64,000 nucleotides of DNA from contig NZ_CP048627.1 in NCBI RefSeq assembly GCF_010669225.1, forward strand, positions 1,129,292 to 1,193,291, written 5' to 3'. This DNA comes from Megamonas funiformis. Its GTDB lineage: Bacteria > Bacillota > Negativicutes > Selenomonadales > Selenomonadaceae. Both the position numbers and the translations under genes were made by a program. Numbering within the stretch: the stretch's first letter is position 1; each line of letters begins with the position of its first letter. Below are positions 18,466-26,431 of this stretch, piece after piece. Below the pieces are notes generated by a model. That model was not told the DNA's origin, did no database searches, and saw nothing but the letters and a program-made list of their open reading frames with translations.

Positions 18466-18994
18466 CAATTAAATTCTTTGTAAAAATATTATAGCACAAA
18501 CACGATAAAAATTAAAGAATAAGAGAAATCAAAAAGGTCGGTTCGTAGTGCTTAGTTTAGAAAAAATTGGTGCGTAGCAAGCCATAGCAGAAAGGTTATT
18601 AACATAACAAAAATAAAAAAGAAAATGGCAAATCTTTAACGATAATCTTCTTAACAAAATTATTATGGCAGGGAGGTTTGCAAGTGATTTCTGCTATGGT
18701 GCTTGGTACGCACCAGTAAGAAAGAGAGGTGAGAATATATAGAATTACCAATTAGAAAACTTATATATCGTGGTGTATTTAAAAAATAAGAGAATAGAAA
18801 ATGGTGCGATACAAATTTAATAGTTGTTCAAGGAAAATCAAAGGTGATTTAGTATGAAAGTTGGCGGTGCGGTAAAAAATTGAATAAAGGGCAGGTGCAT
18901 ATATTGCATTTGATATGCGGTCTTGCTGTTCCAGTATGTGCTGATGACCGTCAATGTTATGCATTTATTCAAAGAATAAAAGGAGAAGAAAAAA
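18466..18994 (+). other. Early non-coding region, 529 bp
   Basis: No convincing gene lies here. It holds long-stem element 2 (18567-18716) and, at 18880-18976, a further fold closed by TTGAATAAA and TTTATTCAA just before the next ribosome binding site. A frame from 18853 to 19020 (WRCGKKLNKG... LICG) looks somewhat like a small Cys protein but lacks a sound start, and could be a decayed gene. Confidence 0.5.
18567..18716 (+). other. Long-stem structured element 2
   Basis: The arms 18567-18593 and 18688-18716 pair almost fully (GGTGCGTA.CAAG..CCATAGCAGAAA), with a G/C mismatch and a two-base bulge. The foot is followed by AGAGAGGTGAG, an SD-like sequence, without a clear gene behind it. The arrangement GTAGCA opposite TTGGTAC repeats that of element 1 (16880-16977). 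Confidence 0.55.
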
Positions 18995-19162
18995 ATGAGA
19001 ATACGTACTGTAAAAAATAATCGAGGCAAGAAAACAAATTTATTTCCATGCAAAGCCAAAGATGTTCTTAAAAACTTATTAGAAATAAATAGTTTATTAC
19101 TAAAAGAAGGTTATAGCAAAGATTGGCATTATAAAGCTAATGGAGAAGTATTTCCATTTTAA
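18995..19162 (+). CDS. Small unknown phage protein
   Basis: The 55-residue product (MRIRTVKNNRGKK..., ending NGEVFPF) starts at ATG 18995, 9 nt after AGGAG. The middle is a helix rich in Leu (VLKNLLEINSLLLKEG). The next gene starts 12 bp later. No family is recognised. Confidence 0.6.
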   Translation: MRIRTVKNNRGKKTNLFPCKAKDVLKNLLEINSLLLKEGYSKDWHYKANGEVFPF

Positions 19163-19174
19163 GAGGTGTATACA

Positions 19175-19369
19175 ATGGATAGATTAACAATAAAAGAAGC
19201 AATTTCGTTTTGTAAACAAGGTAAAGAGGTAATATTACGTAATGATGATTATGAGGACTTAGTTTTAGTAGATTATGAAGATGGATATTTAAAAGATATT
19301 GCAGGTGATTATATAAATCCTTATAAAGATTTATTAAAAGGTGATTATTTTATAAAAAAAGTTGCTTGA
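19175..19369 (+). CDS. Small unknown acidic phage protein
   Basis: The 64-residue protein (MDRLTIKEAISFCKQGKEV...) has an acidic, Tyr-rich middle (YEDLVLVDYEDGYLKD). ATG 19175 is preferred over GTG 19166, because GAGGTG lies at the right distance before the ATG and overlaps the GTG. Function unknown. Confidence 0.6.
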   Translation: MDRLTIKEAISFCKQGKEVILRNDDYEDLVLVDYEDGYLKDIAGDYINPYKDLLKGDYFIKKVA

Positions 19370-19439
19370 AAGACAACAGGTCAAACAAGCAACCACATAA
19401 AAAAATATTTGCAATTTAAGTATAACAGAGGAAAGAAAA

Positions 19440-19751
19440 ATGGTCAAAAAAATTGTATTTCCTAAAATTAATAATTTTACTTCTGAAGAAGTTAAACAAA
19501 AATTTTTAGAAATTCTAAAAAGTATTAAGTTAAATATCAAATATGTAAGATTAGTAAATATTAGAGAATCATTAACAGGTTTAAGATTTTATATAAAAAC
19601 TAAAAACTTTTTTGCTATTGGTGAGTATGATTGTATTGCTAATATCACAATGGCTAGTAGACAAAGAATAAATACTAAAAACTATATAAGCTTTTTATAT
19701 AAAAGAAATGATTTAGTAAATAAATTGTCATATTTTGTAAAGGTGGAATAA
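19440..19751 (+). CDS. Unknown phage protein
   Basis: The 103-residue basic protein (MVKKIVFPKINNFTSEEV...) has alternating helices and strands and no recognised motif. GAGGAAAG precedes the ATG. It ends 2 bp before the RecA-like ATPase gene, in an operon of recombination functions. Confidence 0.6.
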   Translation: MVKKIVFPKINNFTSEEVKQKFLEILKSIKLNIKYVRLVNIRESLTGLRFYIKTKNFFAIGEYDCIANITMASRQRINTKNYISFLYKRNDLVNKLSYFVKVE

Positions 19752-19753
19752 AA

Positions 19754-20707
19754 ATGATTAAAAAAGCAAGTGAAATTATAAATACTGATAAGAAAATTAG
19801 ATTGTTAATTGCAGGATATCCAGGTATAGGGAAAACAACTCTTGCTTTGTCTGCACCTAAACCACTATTGATTGATGTTGATAGAGGAACTGACAGGGTA
19901 GAAGCAAGATACAGAACAGATTTTATTCAACCTGATACTTATGAAGAATTGTTGGAGGACTTGGTACCACTTAATTTAATTGATTATGAAACTCTTGTAA
20001 TAGATACAGGCGGACAACTTATTAAATTGATGTCGGCATATGTAATAAAACAAAACGCTAAAAATGGTCAAAGAGATGGTTCTCTTAGTTTAAAAGGATA
20101 TGGAGCTGTTGGTAGAGAGTTTGCAAGATTTATAGATTATTGTTATTACCAATTAAATAAACATGTAGTAATAGTATTTCATGCTAAAGAAGAAAAAGAT
20201 GGAGATAATACTCGTCTTAGAATTTTAGTAGAAGGACAAACAAAGGATAATGTATGGCAACCAATGGATTTAGGTGGGTTCATGGAAATGCAAAATAATG
20301 TTAGAACGATAGGTTTTACTAATTGTGAACGTTATTATGCTAAAGGAACACATGGTATACATGGTGTTCTTACAATACCAGAATTAAATGGAAATCAAAA
20401 TGGATTTTTAACAAATCTTTTTCATCAGATAAATGAAAATATAAAAGCTGAAGCTAAAGATGCTGAAAAAGAGAAAAAAGCATATCAAAAAATAATTAAT
20501 ACAATAAAAGAAGCAACAGAAGCAATAACAACACCAAGTGAAGCAATGGAAGTTTTAGACTTAATAAATAATCAAAAACATATATTGACTAGTGAAAAGG
20601 AATGTAAATCTATATTGTTCGATAAAACAAAAGAATTAGGCTTTAAATGGAACAAATTGAAGGGAGAATTTGTTAATGAAGTATCTGATGACACAAAGTC
20701 TGCTTAA
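19754..20707 (+). CDS. Phage RecA-like ATPase (AAA_24/Sak4-type)
   Basis: The 317-residue NTPase has Walker A GYPGIGKTT near residue 21 and Walker B LVIDTGG near 91, then KGYGAVGREF and VVIVFHAKEEKDG, the order of phage AAA_24 proteins related to Sak4 single-strand annealing factors. The C-terminal 100 residues are a charged helical tail. Followed by a PD-(D/E)XK nuclease gene, it probably forms a phage recombination pair. Confidence 0.8.
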   Translation: MIKKASEIINTDKKIRLLIAGYPGIGKTTLALSAPKPLLIDVDRGTDRVEARYRTDFIQPDTYEELLEDLVPLNLIDYETLVIDTGGQLIKLMSAYVIKQNAKNGQRDGSLSLKGYGAVGREFARFIDYCYYQLNKHVVIVFHAKEEKDGDNTRLRILVEGQTKDNVWQPMDLGGFMEMQNNVRTIGFTNCERYYAKGTHGIHGVLTIPELNGNQNGFLTNLFHQINENIKAEAKDAEKEKKAYQKIINTIKEATEAITTPSEAMEVLDLINNQKHILTSEKECKSILFDKTKELGFKWNKLKGEFVNEVSDDTKSA

Positions 20708-21281
20708 TTCCTATTTGTATCAATTTAATTGCATTGATGATTATACAGAGGAAGCTCACCAAAGCTTCCTCAATACACTTAATAAAATATATAGCCCACC
20801 AAATGAAGCAATACAGCGTGGAATAGATTTTGAAAGATTAGTGTATGAGTATACTGACCCTAAAAATATTACTGATATATCTACAGATGAAATAACTGCT
20901 GCTATAAATATTGCAGACTATATACAAGGTGGAAGATTTCAGTATATAGCTAGTAAAACAATAAATGTTAATGGATTGGATTTAGTTTTGTATGGAAGAT
21001 TAGATGCTTTAAAAGCTGGTGTTATATATGATATCAAATATACATCAAAATATAATGTGGGCAAGTTTATAGATAGTCCACAGCACCCAATGTATTTAGA
21101 GCTTATTCCTGAAGCAAAAGAATTTATTTATTTAGTAAGTAATGGAAAATACGTTTGGACTGAAAAATATACAAGAGAGGAAACACCTTCAATTTATCCT
21201 ATAATACAAAACTTTTTTGAGTATCTTAATAACATGAATTTAATGCAAGTTTATAAGAATAAATGGAAAAGTAGGTATTAA
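20676..21281 (+). CDS. PD-(D/E)XK nuclease (recombination exonuclease)
   Basis: The 201-residue protein holds the catalytic motif Asp-(about 8)-Asp-x-Lys in GRLDALKAGVIYDIKYT (about 115-130) and an upstream Glu/Arg helix (QRGIDFERLVYEY), as in phage RecB/YqaJ-like exonucleases. It overlaps the ATPase gene by 32 bp; ATG 20676 follows AGGGAG. Together the two should make 3' ends and anneal them. Confidence 0.75.
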   Translation: MKYLMTQSLLNSYLYQFNCIDDYTEEAHQSFLNTLNKIYSPPNEAIQRGIDFERLVYEYTDPKNITDISTDEITAAINIADYIQGGRFQYIASKTINVNGLDLVLYGRLDALKAGVIYDIKYTSKYNVGKFIDSPQHPMYLELIPEAKEFIYLVSNGKYVWTEKYTREETPSIYPIIQNFFEYLNNMNLMQVYKNKWKSRY

Positions 21282-21283
21282 TT

Positions 21284-21964
21284 ATGGAGATAATACATGG
21301 AAAAATCATAGATATTACACCAGAGGGACTATTAATAAAAGCACCTTATACCAATATAGATAGGGCTTGTTTTCGTAAATATAGTATGGTTGATATTGGG
21401 CTTAATGATGGTAGATATATCAGTAATGAGCAAAGAAAAAAAGCTTATGCATTAATGAAAGAAATTGCTGAATGGAGTGGATATCTTCCTGAATATGTAA
21501 AGAGATTGATGAAAACTGAATTTGTAGTAAAACGAATGCAATCGTTAAATAAGGAAATATTTTCGCTATCAAGTTGCGATATGACTACTGCAAAGGAATT
21601 TATTACTTATTTAATAGATTTCATCATAGAATATGAAATCCCAACAAAACAGCCATTAAGTGAATTATGTGAGGATATTAATAAATATATCTATATGTGT
21701 TTACTTCATAAAAAGTGCTGTATATGTGGCACTAAAGCGGAATTACATCATGTATCTGCTATTGGTATGGGTAGAGATAGAACAGAGGTATTTCAAATTG
21801 GTATTCCTGTATTACCATTATGCAGAAAACATCATATAGAATGGCATACATTAGGTAGTAATACTTTTAATGCTAAATATCATGTAGAGTCCGTTAAATT
21901 AACTAAAGAAATTGCTAAAAAATATAATTTAACTAAAAAGAATATGGAGGTAAGAACAAAATGA
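21284..21964 (+). CDS. Phage HNH-type nuclease
   Basis: The 226-residue protein has an N-terminal OB-like strand region (IIHGKIIDITPEGLLIKAP), a helical middle, and a C-terminal zinc-HNH core: CCICGTKAELHHV, then PLCRKHHIEWHTLG. This order matches the putative phage HNHc nucleases that sit in recombination operons. It is 2 bp after the PD-(D/E)XK gene and overlaps the next gene by 4 bp. Confidence 0.8.
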   Translation: MEIIHGKIIDITPEGLLIKAPYTNIDRACFRKYSMVDIGLNDGRYISNEQRKKAYALMKEIAEWSGYLPEYVKRLMKTEFVVKRMQSLNKEIFSLSSCDMTTAKEFITYLIDFIIEYEIPTKQPLSELCEDINKYIYMCLLHKKCCICGTKAELHHVSAIGMGRDRTEVFQIGIPVLPLCRKHHIEWHTLGSNTFNAKYHVESVKLTKEIAKKYNLTKKNMEVRTK

Positions 21965-22521
21965 GTAATGTAACTATTAATAAGATTAAATATCAGGAAA
22001 GTTCCGGTAAATTAACTATTGAATATATGAGGACAAATGAAAATAAAAAGCCATCATATCATACATCTATATTTAATGATGAACCTGCACCAGAATTTTT
22101 TACAGCATTAAAAAATTTAACTAAACCAACATTAAATATTTTAGGATTAGGAGCATTATTGATAAAACGTATAAAACCTTATGCGGTAAGTTTCAAGTAT
22201 GCAGAAGATAAAACAATGTCAGCAGTTATTTCTAGTATGTTTTATGTGCCTTCTGCTGATAGAGAGATAGTAGTAAATACACCTCTTATGAAATGTCCTT
22301 CTGATGAGGTAGAAGCAAGTCAAGCTGGGTTTTTTAATCAAGAAGCGGTTGACGCTCTTTGGGCATTTGAACAAGAAGCACGCAAGTATTTAGATGGTAA
22401 GAGAAATCAAATTTCCTTATTTGGAGAAGATACTGAAGCTGAAACAGTAACAGATGATGTATCTGTAGTTGATATATCAGCACCAAATAATGTTGTACAA
22501 ATGCCAACAGTGGCACAATAA
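21961..22521 (+). CDS. Unknown phage DNA-metabolism protein
   Basis: The 186-residue protein starts with a beta-rich part (NKIKYQESSGKLTIEYM), has a middle helix-strand domain and ends in an acidic tail (about 150-186). Acidic tails of this type occur on ssDNA-associated proteins, and the place after recombination nucleases fits. I do not recognise the family. Confidence 0.6.
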   Translation: MSNVTINKIKYQESSGKLTIEYMRTNENKKPSYHTSIFNDEPAPEFFTALKNLTKPTLNILGLGALLIKRIKPYAVSFKYAEDKTMSAVISSMFYVPSADREIVVNTPLMKCPSDEVEASQAGFFNQEAVDALWAFEQEARKYLDGKRNQISLFGEDTEAETVTDDVSVVDISAPNNVVQMPTVAQ

Positions 22522-22527
22522 ATAGGA

Positions 22528-22558
22528 ATAGGTGCTTGCCATAAAGACAAGCACCTAT
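22528..22558 (+). promoter_or_regulatory. Hairpin before the replication initiator gene
   Basis: An 11-bp perfect stem ATAGGTGCTTG/CAAGCACCTAT with a 9-nt loop lies between the two genes. No T tract follows; instead the CGAGG ribosome binding site of the gene at 22575 starts 3 nt later. It could protect the mRNA or limit translation rather than terminate. Confidence 0.6.
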
Positions 22559-22574
22559 CCACGAGGTAAAAAAT

Positions 22575-23420
22575 ATGGAATTAAAACCTTTATCTTTAAT
22601 AATTTCTTTTCGTTCTAATTATGCTAGTAAATTAGATAACGATACCCAGATTTTATATTGGGTATTATGGGACAAATGGAATTATCTTAGGCGACCTACT
22701 CAATTTAATATAGATAATAATACATTGATGATAGAAGCTAATTTGAAAAATTATAGTAAGTTAAATGATAAACGAAAAAAACTTATTGAAGCAGGATTGA
22801 TAGAATATATTCCCAGTAAGACACGAGGTAAAAGCTCAACATATGCTCTAATAAAAAATTATGTTGAAAATGTAACATCAAACCTAAATCAAAACCTAAT
22901 CCAAAACCCAAAACCAAACCCAAATATAAACCTAAAACAAAACCTAAATGAAACCCAAGAACTCAATAATAATGCGAACTCTTACGACCTCATAACAGAA
23001 AATACAAACCTAAAATCAAACCTAACTCAAAACCTAAATACAAACCCAATACCAAACCTAAAACAAAACCCTAATAAGAGTAATAGAGATATAGAGAATA
23101 ATATATATTTTTTATATACGCACGCACGTGAGGCTATCGACTTTTATAAAAATAACGTAGCAATTGATTTAAGTCCTAATGCTCTTATGGTTTTATCGGA
23201 TTGTGTAGAAGTACATGGGAAAGATGATACATTAAGGGCAATGCAAGAAACCCAGATAAACATGAGTCATCTCAAAGATGTGGCTTTCATGAAATATGCT
23301 AGAGGGATTTTACGAAGTTGGGCAAAATATGGCAAGAAACCGCCGTTAAAATTAAAACAAGAAAATAAGCCTAAAGTTAATAAAGCTGTAGATAGTTTAA
23401 TGGCTCTTATGGAAGGGTGA
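22575..23420 (+). CDS. DnaD-like phage replication initiator
   Basis: The 281-residue protein has an N-terminal winged-helix part (about 15-95: YWVLWDKWNYL, KKLIEAGLIEYIP), a low-complexity Asn/Gln/Pro/Leu linker (about 97-175, repeats of NLxQN) and a C-terminal DnaD/DnaB_2 domain (about 185-252: FYKNNVAIDLSPNAL, FMKYARGILRSWAKYG). Proteins like this bind the phage origin and recruit the helicase loader, here the next gene. The linker DNA is an array of AACCTAA repeats that could itself be the origin. Confidence 0.8.
   Translation: MELKPLSLIISFRSNYASKLDNDTQILYWVLWDKWNYLRRPTQFNIDNNTLMIEANLKNYSKLNDKRKKLIEAGLIEYIPSKTRGKSSTYALIKNYVENVTSNLNQNLIQNPKPNPNINLKQNLNETQELNNNANSYDLITENTNLKSNLTQNLNTNPIPNLKQNPNKSNRDIENNIYFLYTHAREAIDFYKNNVAIDLSPNALMVLSDCVEVHGKDDTLRAMQETQINMSHLKDVAFMKYARGILRSWAKYGKKPPLKLKQENKPKVNKAVDSLMALMEG
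22880..23073 (+). repeat. AACCTAA iteron-like array; candidate phage origin
   Basis: Two blocks (22880-22962 and 23001-23073) contain at least eight copies of AACCTAA plus AACCCAA variants, mostly spaced 10-20 bp apart. The plus strand is almost free of G. The array encodes the linker of the initiator, as in lambdoid phages where the origin lies inside the initiator gene. Confidence 0.5.
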
Positions 23421-23426
23421 AGAAAG

Positions 23427-23978
23427 ATGAATGTAAAAGAAGCAGCTACTCTTTTAAGTTATGTTGTAGCAACAATGCCAAATATACAAGATAAAGATTT
23501 AAGTGCCACAGCGAAAGCATGGGCAATTATAATGCCTGATATTTCTTTTGAATTAGGACAACAAGCAGTATTAAAAATACTTCGAGATAAGAAGATACCA
23601 ACCGTACCATTGCCAGGCGAAATAATAAACACAGTAAAGGAAATAGTGAACGGAGAAAATAAAATTAATGCTCCTAGTGATTATGAAGCATGGCAAGAAG
23701 TACGAAGTAAAATAGATTTTTACAAACCTAATCAAAAATGGTCGCACCCAGCAATTGAAGAAACTATAAAAATAATTGGTTCTAGGAATATTTGTGGTGG
23801 AGATTATAACGTTGCTGATAGATTTATGAAAGTATATAACCGCATTGTAAAACGTACTAATGACCAATATGAAAATAAAGTAACATTGCAGATTATAGAT
23901 AATACTCCTAAAAATAAGAGTTTATTAACATTCATAGGTGAACATAAGCAAATAGTATTAGGTCAAAAGGCGGTATAA
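23427..23978 (+). CDS. Helicase loader/inhibitor-like protein (G39P type)
   Basis: The 183-residue protein begins with a helical domain (EAATLLSYVVATMPN, TAKAWAIIMPDISFELGQQA, IPTVPLPGEI) like that of SPP1 G39P and related replication-module proteins, which load replicative helicase. The rest is a helical domain of unknown kind. No phage helicase gene follows, so it may recruit the host DnaB. Confidence 0.65.
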   Translation: MNVKEAATLLSYVVATMPNIQDKDLSATAKAWAIIMPDISFELGQQAVLKILRDKKIPTVPLPGEIINTVKEIVNGENKINAPSDYEAWQEVRSKIDFYKPNQKWSHPAIEETIKIIGSRNICGGDYNVADRFMKVYNRIVKRTNDQYENKVTLQIIDNTPKNKSLLTFIGEHKQIVLGQKAV

Positions 23979-23980
23979 CT

Positions 23981-24229
23981 ATGAAAAAGATATGTATCTG
24001 TGGTAAAGAGTTTGAGAGTAAAACAGGTAAAGCAAGATATTGTTCACAAAAATGCAGGTTTAAGGGATATTATCAAACACATAAAGAGTTATGGCATTTC
24101 AATAGCATTAAAAATGAAAATAAAATAGCAAAAAAAGAGCAGAAAAAAATAAATGATGAAAAAAATGCTATGTTGCAAAAGCGAAGAAGTGATATTGATT
24201 TATTAAAAAAAAAGAACGGGAATAGATAA
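23981..24229 (+). CDS. Small zinc-ribbon protein
   Basis: The 82-residue protein begins KKICICGKEFESKTGKARYC..KCR, with four Cys in a CxC/CxxxC zinc ribbon, then a long basic coiled helix to the end. It starts 2 bp after the previous gene. The end lies in a run of nine A, and after it a second frame stays open. Confidence 0.6.
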   Translation: MKKICICGKEFESKTGKARYCSQKCRFKGYYQTHKELWHFNSIKNENKIAKKEQKKINDEKNAMLQKRRSDIDLLKKKNGNR

Positions 24230-24410
24230 TTATGCACTTGTAGCTTATTACTATGATACAGATAAAATAGATGAACTATTGAAGATAGCTAAATATAGAC
24301 AAGATAATGGATTGATAAAAATTAGGAATAAAGATGAACAGAGAATAGTTAAATCACATGGTGGGAAAATTACAGGCGAATTTGATTATTTCATGATATC
24401 GACAATATAG
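24209..24410 (+). pseudogene. Open frame without a start, after an A9 run
   Basis: Just after the zinc-ribbon gene a frame runs (DNYALVAYYYDTDKIDELLK... GEFDYFMISTI) to TAG 24408-24410. It looks like coding sequence but has no usable start codon. A +1 shift in the A9 run (24195-24203) would fuse it to the zinc-ribbon protein. It may be a decayed gene or a frameshift product. Confidence 0.45.
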
Positions 24411-24426
24411 AAGGGATTTTAAAGAT

Positions 24427-24939
24427 ATGAATAATACACCATTTTCTTTTATTTTATTAGGTCAACCAACAACTAAAAAAAATAGTGCAACAATGATAAA
24501 AATTAAAGGAAAGAAAAAAGAGATGCCTTCTCTTATACCTAGTAAGGCTTATAAAAAGTATGAGATTAGTTGCAAAAAACAATTAATAAAATCTTATGCT
24601 CCTGATAGATTGCCACATTATACAATGCCAGTACAACTAACATGTAAATATTATCTACAGGACAAAGCACATTATCCTGACCTTGTGGGATTAATGCAAG
24701 CTACAGCAGATATTTTATCTGATGAACAGAAAACTATAAATGGTAAAAAGAAAACTACTTGTACATGGCTTCTTTCTGATGACAGAATAATAAAAAGCTG
24801 GGACGGTACAAAAATAGCAGGATTAGATAAATATAATCCTAGAGTAGAGATAACAGTAACTCCATTAATTACAGATATTACAACTGAAACAGACCCATAT
24901 ATAATAAAACAACTTCAGGAAGAAAATAATTTATTTTAG
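24427..24939 (+). CDS. RusA-like Holliday-junction resolvase
   Basis: The 170-residue protein has the RusA pattern: an N-terminal LLGQPTTKKNS strand, then HYPDLVGLMQATADILSD with a conserved Asp, and LLSDDRIIKSWDGTK with an Asp pair, ending in EITVTP. RusA enzymes cut branched DNA from recombination or replication before packaging. Confidence 0.85.
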   Translation: MNNTPFSFILLGQPTTKKNSATMIKIKGKKKEMPSLIPSKAYKKYEISCKKQLIKSYAPDRLPHYTMPVQLTCKYYLQDKAHYPDLVGLMQATADILSDEQKTINGKKKTTCTWLLSDDRIIKSWDGTKIAGLDKYNPRVEITVTPLITDITTETDPYIIKQLQEENNLF

Positions 24940-24943
24940 TGTC

Positions 24944-25135
24944 ATGGATATGGATGAAGAAATATTTTTAAAAGAATGTGAAGAAAAAGTAAGTATAGAA
25001 GCGGATTATGTACTTAGAAATTTAGAAAGATTTGCTGAAGAAGAAATGCTTGAATTCGATTGGATAGTATTAGAATTTAAAAAACAATTAAATAGAAAAA
25101 TAAAGGAACGAGGTATAAAAGATGATGACTTATGA
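24944..25135 (+). CDS. Small acidic helical protein
   Basis: This 63-residue, strongly acidic and helical product (LKECEEKVSIEADYVLRNLERFAEEEML) starts 4 bp after rusA and overlaps the next gene by 14 bp. No family is recognised. Confidence 0.55.
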   Translation: MDMDEEIFLKECEEKVSIEADYVLRNLERFAEEEMLEFDWIVLEFKKQLNRKIKERGIKDDDL

Positions 25136-25556
25136 AGAAATGAAAAATAAACATCAAGAGGAATATGATACGTTTGCTAAAGACAAAATTTTCTATATAT
25201 TTACTTCTAGTAAAGAAGAATTTGAAAAGAAATTAAAAGAATATGGATTGAATGGAGAAGATATTTGTTCTATTGGTTATGGCGGATTTATAAAAAAGAA
25301 AGATAAGGAAGAATTAAAAAATCTGACACAAAGACATAGAAAAGAAAAGCAAGAAGCTATAGAACAAGATAAGGACGGAAGCGGATTTATAAAAAGTATG
25401 TTTTTGCTTGAATTGTACAACCATGAATTTGCTTATACGTATGATGTTGAAGATACACTGAATGATTTAGGCTATACAATGGAACAAATAAATAGTAATC
25501 CAGCACTTAAAAATGGATTAGATTTGGCTATTAAAGCTATTATCAAAGATGACTAA
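25122..25556 (+). CDS. Unknown phage protein (DUF7659-like)
   Basis: The 144-residue protein opens MTYEEMKNKHQEEYDTFAKDKIFYIF, then shows SSKEEFEKKLKEYGL and GYGGFIKKKD, and a helix pair. The beginning recalls a family of phage proteins I know as DUF7659, from memory only. Function unknown; it lies among the late-early accessory genes. Confidence 0.6.
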   Translation: MMTYEEMKNKHQEEYDTFAKDKIFYIFTSSKEEFEKKLKEYGLNGEDICSIGYGGFIKKKDKEELKNLTQRHRKEKQEAIEQDKDGSGFIKSMFLLELYNHEFAYTYDVEDTLNDLGYTMEQINSNPALKNGLDLAIKAIIKDD

Positions 25557-25580
25557 ATTATATGTTGGAGAAAGATAAAT

Positions 25581-25841
25581 ATGATTTGCAATTTAAAACC
25601 TACTAAATTTAAAACAGAGATATCAAGTCAATGTTTAAAAATTGAAGAAGAGTATGAAGAATTAATAAGTGCAGTTTTAGATGAAAATGATAAAAAACAT
25701 ATAGGTGAAGAAACTTGTGATGTAATTGTAGCTTGTCTTACGTTACTAAAACATAATTTTACAGATGAACAAATAAAACACTTATTTAAATTTGTAAATG
25801 ATAAAAACAGAAAAAGAGGTTACTTGGAAGATAATGAGTAA
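25581..25841 (+). CDS. MazG-like nucleotide pyrophosphohydrolase
   Basis: The 86-residue protein has the helical MazG pattern: EEEYEEL early, EETCDVIVACLTLL with the metal-binding Glu and Asp, and NDKNRKRGYL at the end. MazG-type enzymes cleave NTPs or ppGpp-like compounds and are common phage helpers. Confidence 0.75.
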   Translation: MICNLKPTKFKTEISSQCLKIEEEYEELISAVLDENDKKHIGEETCDVIVACLTLLKHNFTDEQIKHLFKFVNDKNRKRGYLEDNE

Positions 25842-25992
25842 TATTTGTGAACAACGATACTATGAGGCAGACATGGGATATATGTGTTGGATTAATAAGA
25901 AACCATGTAATAAAAATAACTGTACATTAAAACATAAATTTGCAAAAGAATTTTCTAAAAAGGTAGTAAAAAATATAAAGGCTGGTGAGTGA
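25834..25992 (+). CDS. Small Cys-rich protein
   Basis: The 52-residue product (MSNICEQRYYEADMGYMCW...CNKNNCTLKHK) has four Cys that could bind zinc. ATG 25834 overlaps the end of the MazG-like gene in the order ATGAGTAA, and AGGTTACTTGGAAG is upstream. Function unknown. Confidence 0.55.
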   Translation: MSNICEQRYYEADMGYMCWINKKPCNKNNCTLKHKFAKEFSKKVVKNIKAGE

Positions 25993-26229
25993 ATGAGAAA
26001 GGAAGGGATAAATCCTCTTACAAATGATGGACAATATGCAGATACAACATATAAAAAAGCTGTTGAGAAAATGGACCGTAGAAAGTTTTTTAAATCCATT
26101 TGTAGGAAGGTATTTAAACGTGGTAATGATTTTTTATGGAAGCATTTTAGTATAAAAATGGAAAAAGTAGTTTTTCGTGATGGAGAGACAAATGATAAAA
26201 AGGTCATGAAAGAAGGTCAATATGAATAA
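25993..26229 (+). CDS. Small basic protein
   Basis: The 78-residue basic protein (MRKEGINPLTNDGQYADTTYKKA...) directly abuts the previous gene and overlaps the next by 8 bp. No motif is recognised. Confidence 0.5.
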   Translation: MRKEGINPLTNDGQYADTTYKKAVEKMDRRKFFKSICRKVFKRGNDFLWKHFSIKMEKVVFRDGETNDKKVMKEGQYE

Positions 26230-26359
26230 TAAAGAACCTAAGTTGGTAAGAATACCACTAAAGACAGAGCATGAATTTTACGAAAAAGATATTACTATAT
26301 TAGGAATTGCAGGCATTGTGTTTACTTTAATAGTAGCTGCAATATTTTTAATAGGATAA
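26222..26359 (+). CDS. Small single-span membrane protein
   Basis: The 45-residue product starts MNNKEPKLVRIPLK at ATG 26222, after AAGAAGGT, and ends in one membrane helix (ILGIAGIVFTLIVAAIFLIG). The N-terminus should face the cytoplasm. Function unknown. Confidence 0.6.
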   Translation: MNNKEPKLVRIPLKTEHEFYEKDITILGIAGIVFTLIVAAIFLIG

Positions 26360-26370
26360 ATCCACTAATT

Positions 26371-26398
26371 AGGATAGCTAAAATAAGGCTATCCTTTT
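26371..26398 (+). terminator. Terminator before the late regulator gene
   Basis: AGGATAGC pairs with GCTATCCT around a 9-nt loop and is followed by TTTT. Confidence 0.65.
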
Positions 26399-26431
26399 AG
26401 TGTTTATATGAAATAAAGGAGTATAGAAATA

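Noticed and set aside
18779-19059. Leftward frames in the early non-coding region
   Set aside because: They run against the early operon without start signals and overlap the structured elements.
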